A stretch of 64,000 nt of DNA from Flavivirga algicola (GCF_012910715.1 NZ_JABBHF010000001.1:255170-319169); one strand, 5' to 3'. Shown: positions 43,657 through 53,329, counted from the stretch's first letter. Made by a program: numbers and translations. The notes: generated from the sequence alone by a model not told the origin.

Positions 43657-44084
43657 TGTTTAGTAAAGAAGAATCGCGACAACTACGACAAGAGTTTTGG
43701 ACCAGTTTTGGGAAATCATTTCCTAAAAAATGGATACTGTACAATACAAAATTAAAAGGTTTTAGTTTTAAGTTTCATTTTGATAATAAAACAGCTTTAG
43801 TCGCTTTAGACTTAGAGGATGATCTTGAAAATAGAATTAAATACTGGGAAAAACTTCAGTCCCTAAAATCAATTCTTTTAGATGATTTCTTACCTGAGGC
43901 TATTTTTAATGAAGTATATTTTTTAGATAACGAAAAAGAAATTTCTAGAATTTATGTGCCTTTAAAACAAAAAGTATCGATTCACAATAAAAATACATGG
44001 CGAGATGTCATGGAATTTTTTAATAAAAATATGACTTTGTTTGAAGCCTTTTTTGAAGCATATAAAGATATTATTGAAGGATAA
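43656..44084 (+). CDS. DUF4268-family protein
   Basis: 142 residues, soluble. The motif EFWTSFGKSFPKKWILYNTK near the N-terminus and IHNKNTWRDVMEFFNKNMTL near the C-terminus match DUF4268, a domain seen alone or attached to nuclease-like proteins. No catalytic residues can be assigned. It starts on the last base of the ZIP gene's stop codon, so the two are coupled. Confidence 0.85.
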   Translation: MFSKEESRQLRQEFWTSFGKSFPKKWILYNTKLKGFSFKFHFDNKTALVALDLEDDLENRIKYWEKLQSLKSILLDDFLPEAIFNEVYFLDNEKEISRIYVPLKQKVSIHNKNTWRDVMEFFNKNMTLFEAFFEAYKDIIEG

Positions 44085-44092
44085 ATAAATAA

Positions 44093-44584
44093 CTAAATAG
44101 TTTTCTCCATCTCGTAGTCATCCATCACAAAACCATGACCAATATCGGTAACCAAAGAACCTATCTTTACAAATCCCAATGTTTCATAGGCCTTAATGGA
44201 ATTTGTATTATGTATATTAACCGTAAGCCTGATATTTTTTAATTGATAGTTTCTTGCCTTTTTTTCAATGAAACTCATAGTTGTTTTACCAACCCCTTTA
44301 CCTCTATAACTACTTAAAATATAAATTTTGCTTAAAAATAACGACTCAAATTCTTTTTTTATTGAAATATAACCAACTGGTATGTTTTTATAAGTCATCA
44401 TAAAATATTCATATCCCTCAGCTATCTGCTTTTCTATAGCCGTTTCAGATTGATATTTATCAAGCATGTAATCTACCTGCGCCTTTCCAATTATAGGAAT
44501 ATAATGCTCTCTCCAAATAACATCTGCCAACCTTGCTATTTGAGAATAGTAATGCATTGTATTAGCAACAATAATATCCGTCAT
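44093..44584 (-). CDS. GNAT-family N-acetyltransferase
   Basis: 163 residues. The acetyl-CoA binding loop is LSSYRGKGVGKTTMSFIEKK, with RLTVNIHNTNSIKAYETLGF after it, as in GNAT enzymes of the diamine/ribosomal-protein type. The acceptor is unknown. It is a single gene, convergent with the DUF4268 gene 8 bp away. Confidence 0.9.
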   Translation of the reverse strand: MTDIIVANTMHYYSQIARLADVIWREHYIPIIGKAQVDYMLDKYQSETAIEKQIAEGYEYFMMTYKNIPVGYISIKKEFESLFLSKIYILSSYRGKGVGKTTMSFIEKKARNYQLKNIRLTVNIHNTNSIKAYETLGFVKIGSLVTDIGHGFVMDDYEMEKTI

Positions 44585-44700
44585 ATAAAATTCTAAATTA
44601 CCTACTCAAATTAAACAATAAAAACCAGATTATCCCAATAGAATCTTATCTTCAAAATACCGTTTATCGAAAAATAATGCTTTTCATCTGTTTTTTTATA

Positions 44701-44708
44701 TACCTTTG
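44701..44708 (+). promoter_or_regulatory. Candidate -7 box for the DUF1800 operon
   Basis: TACCTTTG fits TAnnTTTG and leaves a leader of about 50 nt before the ATG at 44767. Confidence 0.4.
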
Positions 44709-44766
44709 AAGACCAATCTTAGAAAAATCTCGTAACTAAAAAGAATTAAAAGTCGAAACCTAACCT

Positions 44767-46572
44767 ATGAAAAAACATTTACTCCTATTTATTATATGCT
44801 TTCCCAGTTACTTTTTTTCGCAACAGTATTCAGATTATATAGGAGCTGGACATAGCAATGGCATCACAGTAACTTCAAGTAGCGAGCAAAGCCGTACAGA
44901 TTGGAGAGAGTCCGCTAGTGCTGCGAATACTATTAACGGACAAGGTTTAGACGCTCGTTTATTGGAAACATCTCGATTCCTGGCTCAAGCAACTTTTGGA
45001 ACCAATTTAGATTATATAAAAACAGTTTCCGAAAGCCCATTTGAAAACTGGATCGATACCCAATTTGAAATAAATTCACCAGAAATGGGACAGCGTGTTC
45101 AAGACATTAGCGATCGGGCATTGCTCATTTTTATTTCAAATGGAGGAAATCCTGATGATTTCAACGGTACTAGCTGGAATCATTTTCTATACGCATGGTG
45201 GGAATCTAATATTGGAAATGAAGATTTATTAAGACAAAGAATAGCCTTGGCACTAAGTGAAATATTAGTTATCTCATGGGATTCTAATCTTGGTAATTAC
45301 GGGATTGGTTTGGGAGACTATTACGATGTTTTGAAAGATAATGCTTTTGGAAACTATAAGGATTTATTATTAGAAATAACGTTACATCCTATGATGGGCG
45401 CTTACTTAAGCCATTTAAACAACCCTAAAAGTGACCCAGAAAGAAATATCCATCCAGATGAAAACTTTGCAAGAGAGATCATGCAGTTATTCTCCATTGG
45501 TCTGTACGAACTCAACCAGGATGGTAGCTATGAACTAGATGGTAATGGTGATAGAATCCCAACCTATAACAATGATGACATAAAAGAATTTGCTAAAATA
45601 TTTACAGGGCTAGGAGCTGCAGAAGTTCGAGCAAATGAGTATGGAGTTACTCCAGATTTTGGAGTGGGAATTAATTTAACTAAAAAGGATATTCCATTGA
45701 CCATGTATGAAGAGTGGCATGAACTGGGGGAAAAACAATTACTAAATGGTTATGTGGTTCCTAGCGGCCAGTCTGGTATGAAAGATATTGAAGATGCCGT
45801 AGACCACTTATTCAATCATAAAAATACAGGACCATTTATCGCCTTACGTTTAATTCAGCAATTGGTTAAGTCCAACCCTTCTCCTGCTTACATATCTAGG
45901 GTTAGCAATGCTTTTAATAATACCAGAGGCGTACGAGGCGATATGAAAGCTGTCATTAAAGCTATTTTATTAGATGAAGAAGCTAGAAGCTGTAGTTGGG
46001 TTGAAAATCCAACTAGCGGTAAATTAATTGAACCTATGATTAGGTATTTTAATGTAGCCCGCCAAATAGATATAGACAATAGAAGTGGCCTAAACTGGAA
46101 TATCGGTTACCGTTTTTATAAAGCTACTGGACAATCACCTTTAGGGTCTCCAACTGTATTCAATTTTTATTTACCTGATCATGTACCTGATTCCGATTTT
46201 GCCGCTGCGAATTTAAAAGCTCCAGAATTTGGAATCCATACATCAGCCACAAGTCTGGCTTATATAAACCGAGTAGATTATTGGACGAATACCAACTACT
46301 CCTCTATTTTAAATACATGGGGTTTAGAGCAAGAACCCATCCCTTTGAATTTTGAAAAATTAAAATATTATGCAAAAGAGCCTGAGGTACTAGTAAATAT
46401 GCTAGATAAGCTATTTACGCGTGGACAACTTTCAGACGAAACAAAACAAATCATTGTTGAAGCAGTTGAGCCCATTCAAGGTACAAATACAAACACTGAT
46501 TATATGCATAACCGTGTAAAAATGGGGCTTTATTTACTATTAATAAGTCCAGATTATGCTATCCTAAAATAA
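44767..46572 (+). CDS. DUF1800-family exported protein
   Basis: 601 residues with a signal peptide (MKKHLLLFIICFPSYFFS, cleaved before QQY). DUF1800 features: ARLLETSRFLAQATFGTNLD, the conserved helix HPDENFAREIMQLFSIGLYE, and DIEDAVDHLFNHKNTGPFIA, LRLIQQLVKSNPSPAYISRV. DUF1800 proteins are nearly always paired with DUF1501 proteins, as here (5 bp between the two genes). Biochemical function is unknown; an envelope or surface role is likely. Confidence 0.9.
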   Translation: MKKHLLLFIICFPSYFFSQQYSDYIGAGHSNGITVTSSSEQSRTDWRESASAANTINGQGLDARLLETSRFLAQATFGTNLDYIKTVSESPFENWIDTQFEINSPEMGQRVQDISDRALLIFISNGGNPDDFNGTSWNHFLYAWWESNIGNEDLLRQRIALALSEILVISWDSNLGNYGIGLGDYYDVLKDNAFGNYKDLLLEITLHPMMGAYLSHLNNPKSDPERNIHPDENFAREIMQLFSIGLYELNQDGSYELDGNGDRIPTYNNDDIKEFAKIFTGLGAAEVRANEYGVTPDFGVGINLTKKDIPLTMYEEWHELGEKQLLNGYVVPSGQSGMKDIEDAVDHLFNHKNTGPFIALRLIQQLVKSNPSPAYISRVSNAFNNTRGVRGDMKAVIKAILLDEEARSCSWVENPTSGKLIEPMIRYFNVARQIDIDNRSGLNWNIGYRFYKATGQSPLGSPTVFNFYLPDHVPDSDFAAANLKAPEFGIHTSATSLAYINRVDYWTNTNYSSILNTWGLEQEPIPLNFEKLKYYAKEPEVLVNMLDKLFTRGQLSDETKQIIVEAVEPIQGTNTNTDYMHNRVKMGLYLLLISPDYAILK

Positions 46573-46577
46573 CGCAA

Positions 46578-47993
46578 ATGACTAAGCATAAAAATAATAT
46601 ATCAAGACGAAAATTTTTAGAGCAATCATGTGCTGCTCTTGGTTATACCACTATATTTTCATCATTAATAAACCTAAAAGCCATGGCTGCTACAGCTATG
46701 AACAATTCATCGGTCATCTCATTAGGAGGTGATTATAAGGCTTTAGTTTGTTTGATGCTAGGTGGTGGCAACGATTCTTTTAATATGCTCATCCCTAGAG
46801 GGAATAATGAGTATAATGAATATGCAACTACGAGATCCAATCTGGCCATACCTCAGAATCAGATTCTTCCGATTAATCCAAATACGACCGACGGAAGGAC
46901 TTTTGGGCTGCATCCATCGATACCAGATATGCAGCAATTTTTTGAAAATAGCAATCTGGCATTTCTTGCTAATGTGGGAACCCTTATAGAGCCTTCTACA
47001 AAAGCTGATATAAAAAATGAGCTTGTAAAAACACCTTTAGGTTTGTTTTCACATTCAGACCAGTCCCAACAATGGCAAACAGGAAAACCTCACGAAAGAA
47101 CCAATATAGGATGGGGAGGTCGAATGGCTGATTTAATTCAATCCATGAACTCCAATCAAAATATTTCAATGAATGTGTCTTTAAAAGGAGGCAATACATT
47201 TCAGAGAGGAAATCAAATCATACCATATGCTATTAAAAACAGTGGTAGTATAGGCATTAATGGTTATAATGGTCAGAACTCCTTTAATCAGCTTAGAACA
47301 GAAGCTTTAAATTCTATGTTAGAGCGAGATTATCAAGATATATTTAAAAACGCCTACAAAAACACCATAAAATCTTCTAACGATGCTGGTTTAGAATTTC
47401 AAGCTGCTATTGATGGTATTTCAGAGTTTAGCACCATTATGCCAGAAGAAAATGATTTAGCAGAACAATTAAGAATGGTTGCGAAAACCATAGCAAGTCG
47501 AGATATTTTAGGTTTTTCCAGACAAACATTTTTTGTTCAGATTGGAGGTTGGGATCATCACGATGAACTTATAATAAATCAAGCTGAGAAATTGGCTGAA
47601 GTAAATGCCGCTTTAAAATATTTTAATGGCGTCATGAATGAATTAAACACAAACGATTGTGTGACCCTATTTAGCGTATCAGATTTTGCAAGAACACTGA
47701 CATCGAATGGGAATGGTACAGATCATGCCTGGGGAGGCAATGCTTTTATGATGGGCGGTGCCGTACAAGGCAAAGAAATATATGGCGACTATCCCGTTTT
47801 AGCTTTAGATAGTGATGTAGACCTTCGAAACGGTGTGATGATACCTACTACGCCAGCCGATCTCTATATGGCAGAACTAGCATTGTGGTTTGGGGTTCCT
47901 CCCTCAGACCTCTCAACTATTTTCCCTAATATCTCTAATTTTTACGATACAAACTCTGGCACACCGCCAATCGGTTTTATGAACATGACATGA
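46578..47993 (+). CDS. DUF1501-family protein with Tat signal
   Basis: 471 residues. A twin-arginine motif (ISRRKFLEQSCAALGY) opens the protein, so it is probably exported folded. DUF1501 motifs include ALVCLMLGGGNDSFNMLIPR, TFGLHPSIPDMQQFFENSN, GIDEP-like spacing replaced by RDILGFSRQTFFVQIGGWDH, and GTDHAWGGNAFMMGGAVQG near the C-terminus. The fold is sulfatase/alkaline-phosphatase-like, but the usual nucleophile is not evident. It overlaps the next gene by 4 bp (ATGA). Confidence 0.9.
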   Translation: MTKHKNNISRRKFLEQSCAALGYTTIFSSLINLKAMAATAMNNSSVISLGGDYKALVCLMLGGGNDSFNMLIPRGNNEYNEYATTRSNLAIPQNQILPINPNTTDGRTFGLHPSIPDMQQFFENSNLAFLANVGTLIEPSTKADIKNELVKTPLGLFSHSDQSQQWQTGKPHERTNIGWGGRMADLIQSMNSNQNISMNVSLKGGNTFQRGNQIIPYAIKNSGSIGINGYNGQNSFNQLRTEALNSMLERDYQDIFKNAYKNTIKSSNDAGLEFQAAIDGISEFSTIMPEENDLAEQLRMVAKTIASRDILGFSRQTFFVQIGGWDHHDELIINQAEKLAEVNAALKYFNGVMNELNTNDCVTLFSVSDFARTLTSNGNGTDHAWGGNAFMMGGAVQGKEIYGDYPVLALDSDVDLRNGVMIPTTPADLYMAELALWFGVPPSDLSTIFPNISNFYDTNSGTPPIGFMNMT

Positions 47994-48745
47994 TGAAAAA
48001 ACTACACATACACATACTGCTTATTTTTATACTTGTTTCTCCTGTAATAAGTGCACAATGTTATCCTGACAGACATAGTACAAGCTGGTTTGACAGTTGG
48101 ATTTCTTGTGAAATCTCTCCAAATCCTAATTCGGCATACGGCGAAACCCATTGGATTATGTACGATTTTGGCTACGAATATGAATTAAAAGAGTCTAAAT
48201 TTTGGAACGCCAACGAGCCAAAAAACCTTAATTATGGTATCAATGATTATACTATAGATTATTCATTAGATGGTATTACCTGGACAACTTTAGGTTCTTT
48301 TAAAATGGAACAAGGATCAGGCTCATCTACTTATGAAGGTAGTGAAGGACCAGATTTTAACGCTACAAAAGCAAGGTATGTGCTAATCACCCCAACATCA
48401 AATTTTGGAGGTGTTTGTTATGGATTAAGTGAAATGAAAATCAATATTACCGACCCCTTTGATATTATAGCAGAGGAAAATGGATTTAACGCCTTAATCT
48501 ACCCCAACCCATTTGTAAACGATATTAACCTAAGAATTGTATCTGTCGATGAAATCAGCCCTATAAACTATACACTATATGATATGTTGGGAAGACCCAT
48601 AACTTCTAATAGTATCGATTTTGTTGAAGGGACAGAGCTTTATGAGCTCCCTATAAATGGTAATACGCTCTCTACAGGGATTTATATTATAAATATTAAA
48701 CAAGGAGACAAAACACGTACCTTTAAAATCATAAAAAGGAAATAG
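47990..48745 (+). CDS. T9SS type A sorting-domain protein of the DUF1800/DUF1501 operon
   Basis: 251 residues with a signal peptide (MMKKLHIHILLIFILVSPVI, cleaved near SAQ). Residues about 30-150 resemble a discoidin-like/F5-8 type C fold (HWIMYDFGYEYELKESKFWN, IDYSLDGITWTTLGSFK). A linker leads to a type A CTD (LIYPNPFVNDINLRIVS, TGIYIINIKQGDKTRTFKII). T9SS would move it to the surface. Its 4-bp overlap with the DUF1501 gene ties the trio together; it may bind carbohydrate (inference). Confidence 0.85.
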   Translation: MMKKLHIHILLIFILVSPVISAQCYPDRHSTSWFDSWISCEISPNPNSAYGETHWIMYDFGYEYELKESKFWNANEPKNLNYGINDYTIDYSLDGITWTTLGSFKMEQGSGSSTYEGSEGPDFNATKARYVLITPTSNFGGVCYGLSEMKINITDPFDIIAEENGFNALIYPNPFVNDINLRIVSVDEISPINYTLYDMLGRPITSNSIDFVEGTELYELPINGNTLSTGIYIINIKQGDKTRTFKIIKRK

Positions 48746-48764
48746 TTTTTTATAGCCTATTCAA

Positions 48765-49391
48765 TTAAATGACATAAAAGAAAATCATGAAAAAATGAAA
48801 AATGGCGCCAGCTAAAACAAATAAGTGCCAAATAACATGATTGAAAGGTATTCTTTCAATGACATAAAAAACAATTCCAACAGTATAAAACAGGCCACCT
48901 CCAAATAGGAGCCATATACCATCATCTCCTATGGCTTTTGATAAATTAGAAAAATCGAACACAATAAGCCATCCCATTACTAAATAAAGAAGGGTAGAAA
49001 AAACTTCAAAGCGTCCTGTAAAAAACAATTTTAAAATAATACCAAATCCTGCAATACTCCATACAGCCAAAAAAAGCGTCCAACCCAAACTTGTATGCAA
49101 CGCAATTAACAAAACAGGAGTATACGTACCTGCTATAAGCAGATAAATACTAATATGATCTACAATCCTGAAATAATGTTTTCGCTGCTTTCCCTTTACA
49201 GCATGATATAATGTAGAAGAAGTAAACAATACAATGATTGAAATACCATAAACGATAATACTAAAGAGGCTCCAATTCGTTTTTTCGTTATCAAAAATAA
49301 TAAGCAGTATCAATGCTGCAATTCCAAATAAGACGCCTAAGGCATGCGTAGCAGTATTTAGTTTTTCTTCAAAAAGAGTTTGATCACGCAT
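48765..49391 (-). CDS. Hemolysin III / PAQR-family membrane protein
   Basis: 208 residues with seven membrane segments. N-terminal motif KLNTATHALGVLFGIAALI and the conserved SSTLYHAVKGKQRKHYFRIV (Ser and His of the PAQR metal site), DHISIYLLIAGTYTPVLLI, and FNHVIWHLFVLAGAIFHFFM supply the expected ligands. The family includes zinc-dependent hydrolases acting on lipids; the name hemolysin is historical. It follows the DUF4294 gene by 7 bp. Confidence 0.9.
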   Translation of the reverse strand: MRDQTLFEEKLNTATHALGVLFGIAALILLIIFDNEKTNWSLFSIIVYGISIIVLFTSSTLYHAVKGKQRKHYFRIVDHISIYLLIAGTYTPVLLIALHTSLGWTLFLAVWSIAGFGIILKLFFTGRFEVFSTLLYLVMGWLIVFDFSNLSKAIGDDGIWLLFGGGLFYTVGIVFYVIERIPFNHVIWHLFVLAGAIFHFFMIFFYVI

Positions 49392-49398
49392 TATAAGT

Positions 49399-50076
49399 TT
49401 ATGGCCCCTTATTAGGCAACCACTTATCTGTTAAATCAAAAAAGTCAAATTCTATAGCAGACTTTTGGCGCTCTAAGCGTCCGTTTTGAAAATTACGTAG
49501 TAAAATATCTTCAATTAAATAGTCCTCTTTTACATTTACAGGATCGAATTCACGCTTTAATGAGATATCGAACATGCTTGCCGTAGTATTATACCAAAAT
49601 GCACGCCAGCCACTACGCAGTTCCTTTATCAAATTAAAAGCCGTAGTTCCAGTCTGCCTATGAATTAATTTAATGAGTATTTGTCCTTCTGTACGAGTGA
49701 GTTTCTTTAATTCTTCAGAAAACTCGCCTTCTATATATTTTTGAATGCGTCTGGTATATCGTTTTTTCTCGCGATTCCTTTTAAGTGTCGTTAATCGTTT
49801 TCTCATAGAATCCAAACGTTCTGCAGCCATTTTAGCATACGGATAGACTTTCATTGTTTTTCTTCTGAGAATTAAATATCTAATACGCTCTTTTTTATTA
49901 TCAAACCTAAGTTTGTGCAAAAGTCTTACCTGCTCTAAATCTATGGAGAGTCGCGGAATAGAATCTCCCTTTATAATAAGGTACTCAACAGCTGTAGAAT
50001 CTTCTATAATATCGTCGCTCTCCTGCGCAAAAAGCAAAACAGGAAATATCAAGAATATATATTTTAAACAGTTCAT
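49399..50076 (-). CDS. DUF4294-family exported protein
   Basis: 225 residues with a signal peptide (MNCLKYIFLIFPVLLFA, cleaved before QES). The DUF4294 part (YLILRRKTMKVYPYAKMAAE, LTRTEGQILIKLIHRQTGTT) is rich in Arg and Lys and mostly helical. It is common in flavobacteria and of unknown function. A candidate -7 box (TAAATTTG on the - strand, 50112-50105) precedes it; the hemolysin III gene follows. Confidence 0.88.
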   Translation of the reverse strand: MNCLKYIFLIFPVLLFAQESDDIIEDSTAVEYLIIKGDSIPRLSIDLEQVRLLHKLRFDNKKERIRYLILRRKTMKVYPYAKMAAERLDSMRKRLTTLKRNREKKRYTRRIQKYIEGEFSEELKKLTRTEGQILIKLIHRQTGTTAFNLIKELRSGWRAFWYNTTASMFDISLKREFDPVNVKEDYLIEDILLRNFQNGRLERQKSAIEFDFFDLTDKWLPNKGP

Positions 50077-50104
50077 CAGTAAAAGTACAGGAGCTTCAAT
50101 ACTT

Positions 50105-50112
50105 CAAATTTA
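50105..50112 (-). promoter_or_regulatory. Candidate -7 box for the DUF4294 operon
   Basis: TAAATTTG on the - strand, 28 nt before the ATG at 50076. Confidence 0.4.
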
Positions 50113-50180
50113 ATAATTTACATGGTTTAAAACATTTTTTTTCTATTTATATTATTATTTTAGTGCAAATTTTTTAATAA

Positions 50181-51269
50181 ATGGCGAAGAAAAGCATACT
50201 AAATAAGGGGTCTATGGCCTTTTTAGAAAAATATTTAAATAACGCTGCACCTACTGGTTATGAGTGGACTGGACAAAAATTATGGATGGATTATCTAAAA
50301 CCGTATGTAGATGATTTTATTACAGATACTTACGGCACAGCAGTTGGTGTTATCAATCCCAAAGCAAAATACAAAGTCGTTATTGAAGGGCATGCCGATG
50401 AAATTTCATGGTATGTCAATTACATCTCAGACAACGGATTAATTTATGTGATTAGAAATGGTGGAAGTGACCATCAAATTGCACCAAGTAAAATAGTCAA
50501 TGTCCATACAAAAAAGGGTGTCGTAAAAGGTGTTTTTGGATGGCCAGCAATACATACTCGTAGCCGAGTAAAAGAAGAACCCCCAAAACCAGATAATATT
50601 ACAATTGATGTTGGAGCCAAAGATAAAGAAGAGGTCGAAAAAATGGGAATTCATGTGGGCTGTGTCATCACTTACCCAGACGAGTTTCATATTTTAAACG
50701 ACGATAAATTTGTTTGCCGTGCTTTAGACAATCGTGTGGGTGGTTTTATGATTGCCGAAGTGGCCAGATTGTTAAAAGAAAATAAAAAGGAGCTTCCTTT
50801 CGGACTTTACATTACAAATTCGGTTCAAGAAGAAATTGGTTTACGTGGTGCAGAAATGATTACGCATACCATTAAACCAGATGTGGCTATTGTTACCGAT
50901 GTTACTCATGATACAACAACGCCTATGATAGAGAAGAAAAAAGAAGGGCATCTTGAAATTGGTAAAGGACCTGTTGTAGCTTATGCTCCTGCAGTACAGC
51001 AAAAATTGCGTGATTTAATTACAGAAACTGCAGAGGATAAGAAAATTCCTTTTCAACGCTCTGCTCTATCACGTGCTACAGGAACAGATACTGATGCTTT
51101 TGCGTATAGTAATGGCGGTGTGGCTTCTGCTTTAATTTCGTTGCCACTTCGCTACATGCACACCACGGTCGAAATGGTGCATAAAGATGATGTAGAAAAT
51201 GTTATTAAGTTAATTTACGAAACATTGCTTAATATAAAAGATGGTGAAACGTTTAGTTATTTTGACTAA
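50181..51269 (+). CDS. M42-family glutamyl/leucyl aminopeptidase-like metallopeptidase
   Basis: 362 residues. Two-metal site residues are present: IEGHADEISWYVNYISDNGL (His, Asp), RALDNRVGGFMIAEVARLL (bridging Asp), NSVQEEIGLRGAEM (catalytic Glu pair), VTDVTHDTTTP (Asp) and YMHTTVEMVHKDD (His). The enzymes form dodecameric tetrahedra that trim peptides in the cytoplasm. It is a single gene with a terminator downstream. Confidence 0.93.
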   Translation: MAKKSILNKGSMAFLEKYLNNAAPTGYEWTGQKLWMDYLKPYVDDFITDTYGTAVGVINPKAKYKVVIEGHADEISWYVNYISDNGLIYVIRNGGSDHQIAPSKIVNVHTKKGVVKGVFGWPAIHTRSRVKEEPPKPDNITIDVGAKDKEEVEKMGIHVGCVITYPDEFHILNDDKFVCRALDNRVGGFMIAEVARLLKENKKELPFGLYITNSVQEEIGLRGAEMITHTIKPDVAIVTDVTHDTTTPMIEKKKEGHLEIGKGPVVAYAPAVQQKLRDLITETAEDKKIPFQRSALSRATGTDTDAFAYSNGGVASALISLPLRYMHTTVEMVHKDDVENVIKLIYETLLNIKDGETFSYFD

Positions 51270-51290
51270 CTTTAAATTTCAATAACACTA

Positions 51291-51315
51291 AAGCCTCAAT
51301 ATTGAGGCTTTTTTA
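51291..51315 (+). terminator. Intrinsic terminator after the M42 peptidase gene
   Basis: AAAGCCTCAATATTGAGGCT palindrome followed by a T-run. Confidence 0.88.
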
Positions 51316-51328
51316 ATTATTAGCGATT

Positions 51329-51883
51329 ATGGACGAATATATTGATATCGTAGATGCCAATGGAAATCCAACGGGAGAATCCAAATTAAAATCTATTATC
51401 CATCAAAAAGGTTATTACCATAATACTGCACATATTTGGTTTTATACTAAAAATGGAACGATTTTATTATCGCAACGTTCGGCAAAAAAAACAATTTGTC
51501 CGCTAATGTGGGATGTATCGGTTGCAGGCCATATTGATGCAGGAGAAACTATAGAACAAGCAGCCATAAGAGAAACCAAAGAAGAAATAGGAGTATCAAT
51601 TTCTGAAAACGATTTAAAAAAAATAGGTGTTTTTGAGTGCTTTCAAACATATGAAAATGGTATTGTTGACAATGAATTCCATAACACATTTATTTGTGAG
51701 CTAAAAGTTGATATTTCAAAATTAACACCTCAAGAGGAAGAAGTCGAAGCACTTAAATTAGTCTCTTTTTCTAATTTCAAAAAGCTTATTGAAAATATTG
51801 GCAACAACAATAATCACTTTGTACCTTCTAACAAATCATATTACGAATTCGTATTACAAAACATCATAGAGACCATTATTTAG
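51329..51883 (+). CDS. Nudix hydrolase, Idi-like
   Basis: 184 residues. The Nudix box is GHIDAGETIEQAAIRETKEE followed by IGV. The N-terminal part (EYIDIVDANGNPTGESKLKS) and the preceding WDVSVAGH are typical of the IPP-isomerase-like/YfcD branch. The substrate cannot be set; IPP isomerase itself usually has a conserved Cys and Glu pair in TNTCCSHP, absent here. It is followed by prsW after 25 bp. Confidence 0.9.
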   Translation: MDEYIDIVDANGNPTGESKLKSIIHQKGYYHNTAHIWFYTKNGTILLSQRSAKKTICPLMWDVSVAGHIDAGETIEQAAIRETKEEIGVSISENDLKKIGVFECFQTYENGIVDNEFHNTFICELKVDISKLTPQEEEVEALKLVSFSNFKKLIENIGNNNNHFVPSNKSYYEFVLQNIIETII

Positions 51884-51908
51884 ACACTTATTTTAGATAT
51901 TTTTCAAA

Positions 51909-52583
51909 ATGAATTTACTCCTTTTTGCAATAGCTCCTGTATTCATAATTATTCTATATATCTATTATAAAGATAAATATGAAAAAGAGCCCAAACGCCT
52001 TCTTTTTTATAATTTCCTTTTAGGCGCCATTGTTAGTATTGTCATTACAACTGTTTTATATTATGTGTCCGATAGCGTATTACCTATTCTTAGTAGCACC
52101 AGTATATTCGATCAATTCATTAAAGCCTTCTTTGTAGTGGGGTTAATTGAAGAGTTTAGTAAATATATTATTATTCGTTATTATGCGCAAAGAAATGAAG
52201 CATTTAACGAGCCATTCGATGGGATTGTATACGCCGTTATGGTATCCATGGGCTTTGCTGCCACCGAAAACATTTTCTATGTACTCGAAGGAGGGTATCA
52301 AACGGCCTTATTAAGAGCTTTTACTGCAGTTCCTGCGCATGCAACATTTGGGATTTTAATGGGGTTCTTTATGGGAAAAGCCAAATTTTCAAAGAATAAA
52401 ATTGGTTTGAACCTTATTGGTTTATTGACCGCAGTTATATTTCATGGTGCTTACGACTTTTTTCTGTTCATCGATTTTATACCTGGTATATGGGTAGGCG
52501 CATTTATATCCTTATTTATCGGAATTCTACTCTCTAGAAAAGCCATTAAACACCATCAGGAAAATTCTAATTTTAATGTTTAA
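51909..52583 (+). CDS. PrsW-family intramembrane metalloprotease
   Basis: 224 residues with about six to eight membrane segments. PrsW motifs: FVVGLIEEFSKYIIIRYYAQ (the EE pair), GFAATENIFYVLEGG and VPAHATFGILMGFFMGKA with the zinc-site His, then FHGAYDFFLFI. PrsW in Bacillus cleaves the anti-sigma factor RsiW. Two ECF sigma/anti-sigma-like pairs lie in this window (3.6 and 34.7 kb), but no direct link can be read. It has no partner in the immediate surroundings. Confidence 0.9.
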   Translation: MNLLLFAIAPVFIIILYIYYKDKYEKEPKRLLFYNFLLGAIVSIVITTVLYYVSDSVLPILSSTSIFDQFIKAFFVVGLIEEFSKYIIIRYYAQRNEAFNEPFDGIVYAVMVSMGFAATENIFYVLEGGYQTALLRAFTAVPAHATFGILMGFFMGKAKFSKNKIGLNLIGLLTAVIFHGAYDFFLFIDFIPGIWVGAFISLFIGILLSRKAIKHHQENSNFNV

Positions 52584-52730
52584 CAAATTATTTTCAAATA
52601 TGATTTATCTCATAAATTAGGTTCTGTTTTTTTGATAATTTTAACGACCTCATCACCTATCCTGTACTTAATCATGAAAGATTTGGTGTATAAAATTCAT
52701 ATATTTACTACAAATTAATTCAAAACACAG

Positions 52731-53219
52731 ATGAGTAAAACCTTTAAAACCTCTGTAAATAATACTTTCGATTTTGAAATTAAAGATGGTGATATTTCAA
52801 ATCTGGACACTTTACAAATTTCAGAATCAAGATTCCATATTCTTGAGCAAAATAAATCGTATGATGCTGAAATTACCATAGCAGATTTTTATAAAAAATC
52901 ATATGAAGTAAATATCAATAACAATATATACACTGTAAATATCTCTAATCAACTAGACGATTTAATAAAAGAAATGGGGTTTGCCATTGGGTCTGCTAAG
53001 CATATCGATTCTGTAAAAGCCCCTATGCCTGGACTTATTCTAGAAATAAACGTAAAAGTTAATCAAGAAGTACAGGAAGATGAACCGCTTTTAATTCTTG
53101 AAGCCATGAAAATGGAAAACATCATTACGGCTCCAACCAGTGGTGTTATTAAATCTATTTCAGTAAGCAACGGAGATACTGTAGAGAAAAACCAGCCTCT
53201 AATCGAGTTCGACGCTTAA
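52731..53219 (+). CDS. Biotin carboxyl carrier subunit of acyl-CoA carboxylase
   Basis: 162 residues. The C-terminal biotinyl domain holds the biotin site EAMKMENIITAPTSGVIKSI (Lys in AMKM) and VKAPMPGLILEINVKVNQEV; the N-terminal 80 residues resemble the acyl-CoA carboxylase BT-like linker region. It carries carboxybiotin between the biotin carboxylase and the carboxyltransferase. It is first in a three-gene unit; the biotin carboxylase gene follows after 110 bp. Confidence 0.93.
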   Translation: MSKTFKTSVNNTFDFEIKDGDISNLDTLQISESRFHILEQNKSYDAEITIADFYKKSYEVNINNNIYTVNISNQLDDLIKEMGFAIGSAKHIDSVKAPMPGLILEINVKVNQEVQEDEPLLILEAMKMENIITAPTSGVIKSISVSNGDTVEKNQPLIEFDA

Positions 53220-53329
53220 TACTTATTTAATTTATAAAGGACATTCAACATTGTATTGTAGGACATATAAAATTATATACACATGATGACATTAAACATT
53301 AAGTGTTCCCATATCTTATTTCATTTATT

